A stretch of DNA of 64,000 nucleotides from Halichoerus grypus (Eukaryota > Chordata > Mammalia > Carnivora > Phocidae), in NCBI RefSeq assembly GCF_964656455.1, contig NC_135719.1, forward strand, positions 73,582,283-73,646,282, read 5' to 3'. Below, in pieces: positions 36,617 through 46,389 of this stretch (position 1 is the first letter of the stretch; each line of letters opens with the position of its first letter). Both the position numbers and the translations under genes were made by a program. The notes beneath the pieces are model-generated. The model did no database searches. It was not told the DNA's origin and was given only the letters and a program-made list of their open reading frames with translations.

Positions 36617-37138
36617 GAATGTGATCAAATATGATCAGGCTGGTATATAGATCAGTGCCACACACTAGATTTTGGGTGTATTTTGGTCTGTTAAAAGAAA
36701 GTGCCTCCCAAAATTTTAAGGAAAGAAAAACTTATATATGTACAAAAATAAGGGTTGATATGATGAAGGGATGGAATATGACTGTAAAGATGGAAATTAT
36801 AAAAAATTTTATAAAAGGAATTGATAAGTTGTTTGAAAAAAGAAAGAGGAGGATTTTAAAAAAAAGAAAAAAAAAATGGAGAGAATGTGATCAGGCAGGG
36901 GAGTAGAAAAAAACCATACACTAGAGATTTAGAGTATATTTTGATCTGTTAGAAGAAACTATCTCAAAATTTTAAAGAGAGAACAACTTATATATATATG
37001 CCAAAAATACGGGTAACTACTATGAAGGGACAGAATATGACTCTAAAAATGAAAAATAAAAATGTTTTTTAAAAAAGGGATTGATAAGATGTTGGTTGAA
37101 AAACGGAAAAAGAAAAATTAAAAAAAAAAAAAAGACAG
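36617..37138 (-). repeat. Two-copy tandem duplication in L1 5' UTR
   Basis: Copy one 36617-36882 and copy two 36883-37138 share ordered blocks: 'gaatgtgatca', 'acactaga', 'tattttg.tctgtta.aagaaa', 'caaaattttaa', 'aacttatatat', 'atgaaggga', 'gaatatgactctaaa'-like, 'attgataag.tgtt', then an A-rich run. The offset is about 266 bp at the left edge. Copies differ at many sites, so the duplication predates this insertion and belongs to the L1 lineage. Confidence 0.85.
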
Positions 37139-37304
37139 TTAAAAAAAATAATTAACTTTGAAAGACTAAAGAATCATGGTAAAAAAGCCATGAATTCTAT
37201 GTGCAGTATTCCCCTAGCGCTGGAGTTCTGCCGTTCTCATTGATCGGTAAACTTGGTCTTGGCTGGCTGTTCTCGCTGATCTTCTGGGGGAGGGGCCTGT
37301 TGCC

Positions 37305-37751
37305 GTGGTTCCCAAATGTCTTTGCCGGAGGCGGAATTGCCCCGCCCTTGCCAGGTCTGGGCTAAGTAATCTGCTCAGGTTTGCTCTCAGGAGCTTTTGT
37401 TCCCTGCAAGCTTTCCATACAGCGAAAATGGCGGCCTCCCAATCTCCGCCCCGGAGGAGCCGAGAACTCGGGGCCCCTTTCCTCAGTGCGCCCCCAGAGA
37501 AAAGCAGTCAGTCACTCCCGTGTCCCCGGTCTCTGGCCGCACTCCGTGCTCACCTGGCCTGTGACCGCGCCTTTCTATCTGGCACCCGACCCCGTGTGGA
37601 GTCTCCAAACCCAGCAGATCCCTGCGGTGCGCTCCCACACCTCTCCTCCCGGGGAGGAAGGGGAGTCTCCCCGGATCTGCCGCTTGTTGGGTCCCTGATG
37701 GAGGAGCAGTGGCCCGACTGTGCCGCGGATCACGGTTTATGGCAACCCTGA
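37305..37751 (+). other. Antisense open frame in L1 5' UTR (ORF0-like candidate)
   Basis: Open for 148 codons from a GTG at 37305, but the first ATG is at 37428, giving 107 codons to the stop ending 37751. That ATG lies in 'gcgaaaATGGcgg' with A at -3 and G at +4, a strong initiation context, and overlaps a YY1-like motif. The peptide starts MAASQSPPRRSREL and is Pro/Ser/Arg/Ala-rich without a known domain. Primate L1 carries a short antisense frame (ORF0) in its 5' UTR; this is only an analogy by position. GC-rich DNA yields long frames by chance, and a 140-codon frame also exists on the other strand (37483-37905). Confidence 0.3.
37425..37436 (+). promoter_or_regulatory. YY1-like motif, plus strand
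   Basis: 'aaaatggcggcc' matches the YY1 core AAnATGGCGGC and lies antisense to L1 inside its 5' UTR. YY1 sites in this form often sit just downstream of start sites and over start codons, as this one does. Binding is not shown. Confidence 0.5.
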
Positions 37752-38200
37752 GCTGAGAGCCCGCGCCTGGGCTCCGTCTCTGCAGCCGGCTTCCCTGTTC
37801 CATACCTGGGAGCTCTGCCGCACTCAGGCATTCCCGGTCTTCCTGTGACCCCGAGGGTCCTGAGACCACACTGTCCCACGAGGGTCCCACCCCCCACTTA
37901 GCCACCAGAGTGACGTCCCTCAGTGGAGCCGACTTCTAAAAGTTCTGATTTTGTGCTCTGCGGCTCTATCACTTGCCAGAAGCGGCCGACGGAGGCCCCT
38001 CCCCCGCCGTCTATCCTCCCGAATATCGCCTCGGATTCACTTCTCCGCACGTCCTACCTTCCAGAAAGTGGTTGCTTTTCTGTTCAGAGAGTTGTTGCTA
38101 TTTTCTTTGATCTCCTGTTGAGTTTGTAGGTGTTCAGAATGGTTTGATCCCTATCCAGCTGAATTCCTGAGAGGAGACGAAATCCAGGTCTCCTACTCCT

Positions 38201-38211
38201 CCGCCATCTTG
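38201..38211 (-). promoter_or_regulatory. YY1-type site at L1 5' end
   Basis: Minus strand reads 'caagatggcgg', about 12-20 bases from the L1 5' end. Human L1 has the same core at +13 to +21, where YY1 fixes the transcription start. Sequence and position agree well, so the function is probably shared. Confidence 0.8.
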
Positions 38212-38807
38212 CTCCGCCCCCCTTCCCCCCCCTTTTTAATGTCTGCACTTAGTGCTATGAATTTCCCCTGTCAATATTGCTTTATTAGTGTCCCACAAAT
38301 TTTGCTATGTTACTGTAGTTTTACTTAATTCAATGTATTTTTATTTCCTGAAACTTCTTCTTTGACCCATAGGTTATTTAAAATGTGTGTTTAGTTTCCA
38401 ACTGCTTGAAGATTTTGTTATCTTTCTGTTATTAATTTCTACTTTGATTCCATTGTGGTCAGGGAACAATTATTTTCTATGTTTGGGGTTTGTTTATAGA
38501 CCAGGATATGGTCTATCTTGGTATGTATTCTGTGGAGACTTGAAAAGAATGTGTGTTCTGCTGTGGTGGGATGGAATGTTCTATAAATGTTGATAGATCT
38601 TAGTAGTTGATGGTGGGGTTGAGTTCTTCTATATCCTTGCTCATTTCTGCCAAGTAGTTTTATCAGTTATTAAGAGTGTTTATGTCTCTCACTATAATTT
38701 TGGATTTATCCCTCCTTTTAGTTCTATCAGTTTTTCCTTCACATATTTTCTAGCTCTCTTGTTAAGTGTATACACTTTTAGGATTGCTATATCTTCTTAG
38801 TAAATTA

Positions 38808-38811
<4 letters not shown>

Positions 38812-38847
<36 letters not shown>

Positions 38848-38849
38848 TT
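38812..38849. repeat. (ATT)n microsatellite
   Basis: About twelve ATT units, grown from the tail of the adjoining reverse SINE. Confidence 0.92.
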
Positions 38850-39017
38850 AAAGAGAAAGAGGGGGAAGGAATAGAGGGAGAGGGAGAGAGAGAATCTTAA
38901 GCAGGCTCCATGCCCAGTGCAGAGCCCCACATGGGGCTCGATCTCACAATACTGAGATCATGACCTGAGCCAAAATCAAGAGTCAGACACTTAAGTGAGT
39001 GAGCCATCCAGGCACCC
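38850..39017 (-). mobile_element. Older Can-SINE in the ancient L1
   Basis: Reverse Can-SINE: GA-rich block, 'aagcaggctccatgcccagt', 'ggggctcgatctcacaatac', 'atcatgacctgagcc' and head 'gagccatccaggcacccc'. It differs from the young subfamily at many sites, lost most CpGs, and its tail has become an ATT repeat, so it is an old copy. Confidence 0.88.
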
Positions 39018-41534
39018 CTAGCTGGTCATGTTTTTTAACTCAGTCTGCCAATCTCTGTTTTTTAATGGTTGTATTTACACCATTTATGTTAATGGAATTA
39101 TTGATATGTTTGGGAGTACATCTGCCTTTTTTGTTATATGTTTGCTCTCTTTGTCTTTTGTTTTACCTGCCTTTCTATAAATTGCTTGAATATATTTTAT
39201 AATTAAATTTTCATCTATTTATAGTGTTTTTGAATGTATCTCTATAGCTTTTATAGTAGTTGCTTTGATATTAAATTATATATAAATGCAGATGTATAGA
39301 TATAGATGGTAGACTGATAGATAGATCTCAGTATCCTGATGCTATCATTTTATCAGTTTGAATGAAATGTAGAAAACTTTTCTCCCTTCATATCACTTCA
39401 TTTTCCACCATTTATAACATCATAGTCTTAAATGTTTCATCTACTTGCATTTAGAACTACATCAGACATTGTTACAACTTTTGCTTAAGCTGTCAAACAT
39501 AATATAAAATTCTCGAGAGAAGGAAAGTCTATTATATTTACTCGTATTTTTACTTGCTCTATTTATTCTTCCAGCTATTCCAAGATTCCTTCCTTTAGTT
39601 TTTGCTATTTAAGAACTCCTTTAGCCATCCTTTTAGGGTAGGTCTGCTGTCCTCAAATTCTCTTAATTTTCTTTAACCTGAGAATATCTTGATTTCCTTT
39701 TCATTCCTGAAAGATATTCTTGCTGGTAAAGGATTTTGTGTTGACAATTTTTTTTCTTTTTAAGTACTTGAAACATGTTATGCCATTTTCTTCTGGCCGC
39801 TGTATTTTCTGATGAGAAACCACTCAAATTATTTCTCCTTTATAGGAACGATAAGGTGTATTTTTTCTCTCATTGCTTCAAGATATTTTCTTTCTGTTCA
39901 GTTTTCACAAGTTTGATTGTCCTGTGTCTTGGTGTGGATTTCTGTGGATCTATCCTATTTAGAATTCATTCAGGTTCTGGAATATATGGTTTATGTTTTT
40001 TGCTAAATTTGGTTCTTTGAGTACTTTTTCAGCATTGCTTTTTTCCCCATTCCTTCAGAGACACTAACTACATGGATATTAGATCTTTTGTTATAGTCAC
40101 ACAGATCCCTGAGGATTTGTTCCTTGTTTTGTTTTATTTTGGTTTTCAATCTATTTTCTCTTTGTTGTTTAGAATGAATAATTTTTGTTTTTCCGTCTTC
40201 ACATTCACTGATTCTTTCTGTTGTCCCCTCCATTCTGCTATAGAGTCCAACCATTGAGTTTTTTAGTTGTATTGTATTTTTCAGTTCTAAAATTTGTTTG
40301 CATTCTTTTTTTATTTTCTATTTTTTTGGTGTGATATTTTCTCATTTATTTCAAGTGTACTCAGAATTGTTCACGAAGCACTTTTACGATGATTGCTTTA
40401 AAATCTTTGTCAGGTAATGCTAGTATCTCTGTTTTCTTGATGTCATCTATTTGCCTTTTTTTTCCCCATTCAGTTTGAAATCTTTCTGGTTTTGGGTATG
40501 ACAAATGATTTTCAGTTGAAATCTTGGCATTTTGGATATTATGTTATGAGACCCTGGATCTTATTTAAATGTCTGTTTTATGTAGCTTCATGGCAGGGAA
40601 AGGAGAAGGACTGCCTTGTTGCTTCCAGGTTGAGGCAGAAGTTCATGTTCCCTGCTTGGCCTCTATTGATACCCAAGATAAGAGCTTTTTATTATTTCTG
40701 GGTGAAGGTGAGAATTCTGGCTCTCTACAATACCTCCATTGGCTTCCATGGCTCAGAGGGGTAAGAGTACCTCCTTATTTATCCCCAAGTGGCCTTCCCT
40801 CAGATCATGAAGTGGGTGGCCTCACTAACACTGGGCTGTGGTGAAAGTCCTAGTTCCCCAGTAGGCCTTCTCTGACATCATCCCAGCAGGGATCGAGAGG
40901 GCCACCCCATCACTATGGTGATAAAGGATGGACGTCCAGGATTCCCACTACATGGTCTCTCCACTGACACTGGGAAAGGGCAATGGTGGCTCATTGCTAT
41001 GTGGCAGGGATGGAAGTTTTGATGCCCTACTTGGACTTCTCTCACAATACCACAGTATGAGGGTTTGAATAACTCATTACAGCTCAGCTAGATTAGCAGT
41101 CTAGGATCCCCACTTAGCCTTTGCTAATGTGGGTAAGGATGGGGCTACAGAAAAAAACTGTAGAGCAGTTATTTTCTAAAAATTTTCATTTGTAGAGGGC
41201 TACCCTTTTCTGGGCTTTGGCTAGGGAGAGTTAGGCATTGTTGGTTCTTTTTCTGTTTGTGCCCATTGGTATTTCTGGTATTGCCTGCTTCTTCAGCAAC
41301 AAGTCTGGTATATGTGAAGCAAAAAAGAAAAAAACACAGAACTCACCACTGTGTTGTTTTTGGCATTCTAAGGTCTCTAGTACTCTAGTCTTTTCCTCTC
41401 TACCTTTCAGAGACTTTGTGTTTGTTTTATATATCATGTTCAGGGTTTTTACTTGTACCTAGTAAGCAGAATAGGGAAAAGTATGTCTACTCTATCATCA
41501 CAGAAGTAAAAAACTTTGTTTAGTTTTTTTTTTT

Positions 41535-41790
41535 TCTTAAAGAAAGTGCCAAACTTTTTTCCAGAGTGGCAGTTTTACCATCTATATTCTTAGTAGCAAG
41601 TATGAGAGAGCTGGTTTCTGTACACCCTTTTCAGTTTTTGGTGTTGTCACTATTGCTTATTGCAGCTGTACTAATGGATGTTTAAGGATATCTCATCATG
41701 GTCTTAATTTGAATTTCCTTGATGGCTAGTGATGTTGAACATTGATGAAATATCATGTCTTTTGCCCTTTTTCTATGCAATTCTGATTTA
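41535..41790 (-). mobile_element. Ancient L1 ORF2 C-terminal fragment
   Basis: 'ttttccagagtggcagtttt', 'ttagtagcaagtatgagag', 'ctaatggatgtttaaggata', 'gaatttccttgatggctagt' match the reverse complement of the ORF2 C-terminal region. It lies just beyond the 5' end of the ancient L1, so it is a separate insertion. Confidence 0.7.
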
Positions 41791-41910
41791 GCTTACTCAG
41801 ATTACTAGAAGGGTAAGTTTTCACAATTATTAGGCTAAGTACTGTCAACAATGCTGAGAAATAGAGAAGTGAGAATGTTGGTAGGCAACAATATCATTTA
41901 TTATCTACAA

Positions 41911-42136
41911 CAGAGTTTCTCAACTTTGGCACTGTGGAAATCATTGATATTTTGGATTGGATAACTCTGTTGTGGGGAATTGTCCTATGCATTGTAGAAT
42001 ATTTATCAGCATCCCCGGGCTTTATCCATTAGCTAGAAATGCCCTCACTCCCTTCCCTGTTATCACAACAAAAAGTATCTACAGACATTGCCATATGTCC
42101 TCTAGGGATACAATTACCCTGAGTTGAGAACAACTG
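41911..42136 (-). mobile_element. MER20-like hAT-type DNA transposon relic
   Basis: About 226 bp with terminal inverted repeats: left 'cagagtttctcaactttgg', right complement 'cagttgttctcaactcagg'. Internal words 'tgcattgtagaatatttatc', 'agcatccccgggctttatcc' and 'acagacattgccatatgtc' follow the MER20 order in reverse. Flanking 8-mers 'atctacaa' and 'atctatac' match at 6 of 8, as expected for an old hAT target duplication. Non-autonomous, inactive. Confidence 0.75.
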
Positions 42137-42149
42137 ATCTATACTCACT

Positions 42150-42930
42150 TTAACCAATATTAGTGGGAGAAGAAAACATGTATGTATTGAAGTCAGGATC
42201 TTTCAAGTACATAGGTTCAAGTTGGCTCTTTTACACATTAACTCATTTTTTAAAATTTCTATACTGATTTCTTCTGTGGTGTAACACCCTTACTCCACCA
42301 GCAATACTGTTGCACACCACCCCATGCCTCTTCTACTCCTCCAACTATTCCCCAGGCCTTCCTTCAAGTTGGTGTTTTGTAGACCACCTGTGGTTCTGCC
42401 TATAATTACTATTTATCTCATTTACATGTGATTTTCCTCATTAAAATGTCATTATCACAAATGGACGCCCCTTAGTTAGGGTGGCATGAAAAGGTTCGTG
42501 AGCAGTTCAATCTTCAATGAAACTTTAATTCTACTTGATAAACCTCCTACTGTGTTCTTGACTGACTTAAGGTTTGTGATTTAAAAAAATGCTTTGCCTT
42601 CCACAGTTTCATTTGCTTCTTCCCACTGCTTTGTCCATCTCTCCATAATTTCATGCTGACTTTACAGTTTCTCCTGAATATATCTTAACTCATCTGAATT
42701 CCTCTCTGGTCAGTACTGCCCAGGCAGAATTATTTATACAAAAGAAGTGCCAGGCTATAACATAAATCATCCCTATTTGAAGGCAAAGACTTATATTAAT
42801 GTGATGACAAGAAATTATCTTGTTTTCTGAAATAGAAATGAATAAAAATGGAAATGTGAACCATTTATGAGGAGTACAATAGAAATTGAGATCTAACAGA
42901 CACAAATATCTAAGGAAAAGAACTTGCTTA
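42150..42930. other. Unique non-coding DNA, no gene seen
   Basis: No gene or recognisable repeat. Confidence 0.5.
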
Positions 42931-42952
42931 ATACATAAGGAAATCTGGCCAG

Positions 42953-43024
42953 TTAGTAGAGCATGAGGCTCTTGATCTCAGGGATGTGAGTTGAAGCCCC
43001 ACTTGGGCTTGGCGTTTACTTAAA
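42953..43024 (+). mobile_element. Truncated tRNA-type SINE
   Basis: Only 72 bp: 'ttagtagagcatgaggctc', 'ttgatctcagggatgtgag', 'ttgaagccccacttgggc', 'ttacttaaa'. It resembles the shorter carnivore SINE type also seen at 61530, without the first 20 or so bases. Flanked by identical 18-bp 'ataaggaaatctggccag' at 42935-42952 and 43025-43042, so it inserted in this truncated form. Confidence 0.9.
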
Positions 43025-43147
43025 ATAAGGAAATCTGGCCAGAGTGACTCTATTTTATTCATATAAATGGACGGATAGGCATAACATGTTAACAATGTGT
43101 ATCTTTGCTATGCAACATTCCTTAATGTGGGCCTGGACTGCAAGGAC

Positions 43148-43169
43148 CAAAAAAAAAAAAAAAAAAAAA
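43148..43169. repeat. Poly(A) run
   Basis: About 21 A's without a recognisable SINE or L1 body upstream; origin unclear. Confidence 0.8.
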
Positions 43170-43504
43170 GATTATGTTAGATTTCATCATTTGTATTATC
43201 TTAAATACAATATTTAGGAGAACCAAGAATGTTAAGTCATAATATTGGCCTGCCTTTTTCCTTTTCATTTCTAGGATTGGTTGAGTAAATGTATCACCTT
43301 TTACTAGGAACTCAGCCTGGGATAGTAGAAATATACCTTTCTAAAGATACTTCAGTCAGAATTAACTCCTTCTGTGCTGAGTAGTTCACCTGAGTTATAG
43401 TACAGAAAGCACTGATACAGTGTGATTCAACCACTTATGGATTATCAGTTTTGAAATTTTCAAAAGATGTGAACATCTCTGATAATTTCTGAATGTATTT
43501 TTTT

Positions 43505-43693
43505 TTTTTTTAAGATTTTATTTATTTGCGAGATAGACAATGAGAGACAGAGAGCATGAGAGGGAGGAGGGTCAGAGGGAGAAGCAGACTCCCTGCTGAG
43601 CAGGGAGCCTGATGTGGGACTCGATCCCGGGACTCCAGGATCATGACCTGAGCCGAAGGCAGTCGCTTAACCAACTGAGCCACCCAGGCGCCC
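43505..43693 (-). mobile_element. Can-SINE, young subfamily, reverse orientation
   Basis: T-run, 'aagattttatttatttgcg', GA-rich block, 'gagaagcagactccctgctg', 'ctcgatcccgggactccagg' and head 'ctgagccacccaggcgccc'. Flanked by identical 'ctgaatgtattttttt' at 43489-43504 and 43694-43709. Same subfamily as 24260, 54902 and 58484. Confidence 0.95.
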
Positions 43694-43916
43694 CTGAATG
43701 TATTTTTTTAATTTCAATATTCAATTGCAATATTTCCCTAATTCAAGGAAATCTGTATGTGTTTGAGGATTATTTTTGTGTTAACTACAGAAATTGAAGG
43801 AATATTTTGCCATCCAAAATTTAGTGGTTGTTGAGATGTTTGAAGTAATTGTGTACAGGCAAAAGTTAGGAGACCTTTCTAAAAGGTCTTTAAAAGGTTT
43901 TGACTTTTTTTTTTTT

Positions 43917-44109
43917 AAAGATTTTATTCATTTATTTGTCAGAGAGAGAGAGAGAGAAAGAGAGAGCACAAGCAGGGGGAGCGGCAGGCAGAGGGAGAAG
44001 CAGACTCCCCACTGAACAGGGAGCCCGATGTGGGGCTCGATCCCAGGACCCTGGGATCATGACCTGAGCTGAAGGCAGACCTTAACTGGCTGAGCCACCC
44101 AGGCATCCC
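43917..44109 (-). mobile_element. Can-SINE, reverse orientation
   Basis: 'aaagattttattcatttatt', GA repeats, 'gcaagcaggg'-like block, 'ctcgatcccaggaccctggg' and head 'ctgagccacccaggcatccc'. Flanked by 'ttgacttttttttttt' at 43900-43916 and from 44110. Different subfamily from its neighbour 220 bp away ('gcacaagcagggggagcgg'). Confidence 0.92.
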
Positions 44110-44124
44110 TTGACTTTTTTTTTT

Positions 44125-45420
44125 TAAGATGATTGATTTCACATTGGAATTGAGTGGAAGCTTAAGCCAGCTCTTCCAAACAAATTATTGCATATTGGTG
44201 AGTCACGTGGTTTTGGGAATCTGACAAGTTGTAAGGTTTTCTTCAACATGTGACACTAGAAAATATGACACCCAAAAACCAACTTGCATGATGTAGTTTT
44301 CTCAAAACATCTTACAACTTAAAAATGCACTGTTTTAGCATGCTTCAAAACCTGTTTTAAAAAGTATCAGTTTTTAATTAATGACAACTATTGAGTTTGA
44401 GGATTAGTCATATCTTTTGCTATTGCTGTTTTTTTTTTTTTAGTCACTGCTAACCTTTTGTTTACAACTGTGCCCATTAGCACATCCAATTAGAAGAAAA
44501 GTTTAAAAAAATGTAGGAGATTTGAGTTACTCCATTTTATTATTTTCTAACATCCCTAGTCAATTTGCAATAGGATATAGTATAGCCTAAGATCAAATTA
44601 CCAATTTGTAGCACATGTGGATTTTATATTATATTTTGGGTGACCTAGAATCAGCATAAGTGAACTAAACCAGTGTGGATGCACATGCTATTATAATATT
44701 TTCCCTTCATATGCTTAGCAGCATCAATAAAATGATTAAGGACATCAACTAAAACAGGTTTATTAGGTTCTGAAAAAAAAGGAGTTAAAAAACATTTTTA
44801 GAAATAAAAGTCTGTACACTATACAACAGAGGACTGGCCTTCTATCGAAATCTTTGAGTTGTTAAACAATGTATAAATGTTGTGTAGAAAAATAATCTTT
44901 TTTAAGATTAAAATTATAACTGGCATATGTGTGTTACATATGTATCTGTGTATATCTGTCTATATCTGTATCTACCTATATTTTAGTTTCTGTATTAAAA
45001 ATATATTAATTGTGACAAATTTAAAATTATATATCTAAGTCAAAAATTAAAATAAAAAATCACCTTTTGTTTATATGAGAGAAAAGGAATTGATTTCTTG
45101 AGCTTTCTTCTTGGGGAGGTAAGAAAAAAAACCACTTTTTAAAATTAAACAAATGAATTTTAAAGAATTTAAACAGCTGTTTAAAGTATAAGTTCATTTA
45201 AAGAATTCCTTGAAATATTTTTTATGGTTATAATATAGAGAAAGAAGATGAAAACTCCCAATTAAGAGTAAATTTAGTCATTAATATTGTTGATTTATTT
45301 ATTTAAATGTAAAAGTAAATGCTTACATATATCTTTACAGATATTTTCCAGTTTCTCTATTCCCCATTGCTTCTTGCATCCTGTTTCTTCCTTTGGGTTC
45401 AACTTCTTTTGTTTTCTTTT
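44125..45420. other. Unclassified AT-rich DNA, no gene seen
   Basis: Very AT-rich; no gene. A T-run at 44430-44442 is the only simple-sequence feature. Confidence 0.5.
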
Positions 45421-45424
45421 TTTC

Positions 45425-45426
<2 letters not shown>

Positions 45427-45458
<32 letters not shown>
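45427..45458. repeat. (GT)n microsatellite
   Basis: About 16 perfect GT units; the reverse-strand Thr-His peptide it encodes is not a gene product. Confidence 0.93.
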
Positions 45459-45459
<1 letters not shown>

Positions 45460-45460
<1 letters not shown>

Positions 45461-46380
45461 CATAGTTCTTTTATTAAGGGGCTTGGAGTCATCAACTATC
45501 TCAATTTTTATTTTAAATAATCTTAAATAGGATTTTTGTTTTAAATGATAGTATAGATGAGTATTCAATTCTGTTGCTATTTTCTCCTCACATTTACGTA
45601 AGTTCTATTTGGTTCTTTTAAGGCAACTTCTTCTTTTATCTCAGATTTTATTTATTTATTTCTTTTCTGTGCTTTCTATTTTTTCTTATATATCTAATCA
45701 TTTTAGGCGTATTTATTTTACAGTTTAATTAAAATTATCATCTTAAGTTTTTGGAGGCAAATCCTCTTATTGTGACTGTTGGTTCTATTTCATGGTACAT
45801 CATTTCCTTTTGTGTTTTTTAATTTTGGAATTTTAGGCACCTCTGTCAGGACCCTTTCACTCTTGAGAGCTTTTTCTGTGTCTTCACTTAATAAACTTCT
45901 ATTACTTTAAAATATATATATTTTTAATATTAGCCAATTTCTGAGGAGGACTTTTATTTCCTGGGAGTCTACTGCCCCCAGAGTTATTGAAAGTTGGCTA
46001 CAACGAAATTTCCTAGATGAGTTTCAGATTTCATCAGTCTAAGATAAGGTTTTACATTTTGTCCGTATAAAATCTAATTCAACAGTTCCAGATAGTGTAC
46101 ATAGGCCTGGAGTTGGGATTCTTAAAGAAAGCCATCAGGTCTTATTGTACCACATCACTATCTTATCCTATCCTATCTTATCTTATCTTGGCCCGAATCT
46201 TATTCCTCAATCTGGGTGGATATTAAAAATTCAAGAGCCTACCCATCAGGGTTTATACCAGTCTGACATTCTGGGACTATAGAGTTTTCCATTCACAAGT
46301 TTACTATTCTAGCTTTCTTTCTTTCTTTTTTTTTTTTTCCCACTCCTAAAAATTTCCTTTTCTTTCATGTGCTATTATAT
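45460..46380. other. Unclassified AT-rich DNA, no gene seen
   Basis: No gene seen. Includes a (TATCT)n-like run at 46158-46189 and a T-run at 46327-46339. 'tttcactcttgagagctttt' followed by 'cacttaataaactt' near 45860-45895 has the look of an LTR polyadenylation region, but no LTR boundaries were found. Confidence 0.4.
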
Positions 46381-46389
46381 ATTTTAAAT

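Larger units (their letters stand above)
31159..38223 (-). mobile_element. Young full-length L1 retrotransposon, both ORFs open
   Basis: About 7.06 kb, minus strand. In transcript order: CpG-rich 5' UTR (38223 to 36422), ORF1 (298 codons), an 81-bp spacer, ORF2 (1270 codons), a two-module 3' UTR and a short A-tail. It sits inside a decayed L1 whose sequence continues on both sides. Left flank 't-c7-t5' (31151-31163) and right flank 't-c8-t5' (38224-38237) are the probable target duplication, one C different; the pre-insertion site reads TTTTT/AATG, a typical L1 endonuclease site. Lack of stops in both frames, retained CpGs and intact catalytic residues argue for a recent, possibly competent copy. 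Competence cannot be shown from sequence alone. Confidence 0.95.
36422..38223 (-). promoter_or_regulatory. L1 5' UTR with internal promoter
   Basis: About 1.8 kb. The outer half (37290-38223) is GC- and CpG-rich, unlike anything else in this window; the half next to ORF1 (36490-37150) is A-rich on the plus strand and contains a duplicated block. L1 5' UTRs carry an internal Pol II promoter that starts transcription at their first base; the presence of CpGs and a YY1-type site at the edge fit this. CpG content implies methylation control and a short time since insertion. Confidence 0.85.
38238..41510 (-). mobile_element. Ancient L1: ORF2 N-terminus, ORF1 and 5' UTR (right of young L1)
   Basis: Continuation of the decayed minus-strand L1. 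38238-39150 corresponds to the ORF2 endonuclease region ('aatgtctgcacttagtgc', 'atgaatttcccctgtcaa', 'tttgggagtacatctgcc'). 39640-40450 corresponds to ORF1: 40003-40254 translates to 'RENRLKTKIKQNKEQILRDL' and 'NKRSNIHVVSVSEGMGKK', a decayed coiled-coil/RRM junction. 40500-41510 is an L1M-type 5' UTR ending in 'atcatgttcagggttttta' and 'gggaaaagtatgtctactc'. Many stops; inactive. A SINE interrupts it at 38850-39017. Confidence 0.85.

Noticed and set aside
37483..37905. 140-codon frame on the L1 sense strand in the 5' UTR
   Set aside because: GC-rich DNA without stops; no strong start context noted and no known protein family. Kept only as a caution for the antisense frame.
38812..38849. CRISPR-like or satellite array
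   Set aside because: Plain ATT microsatellite from a SINE tail; no spacer structure.
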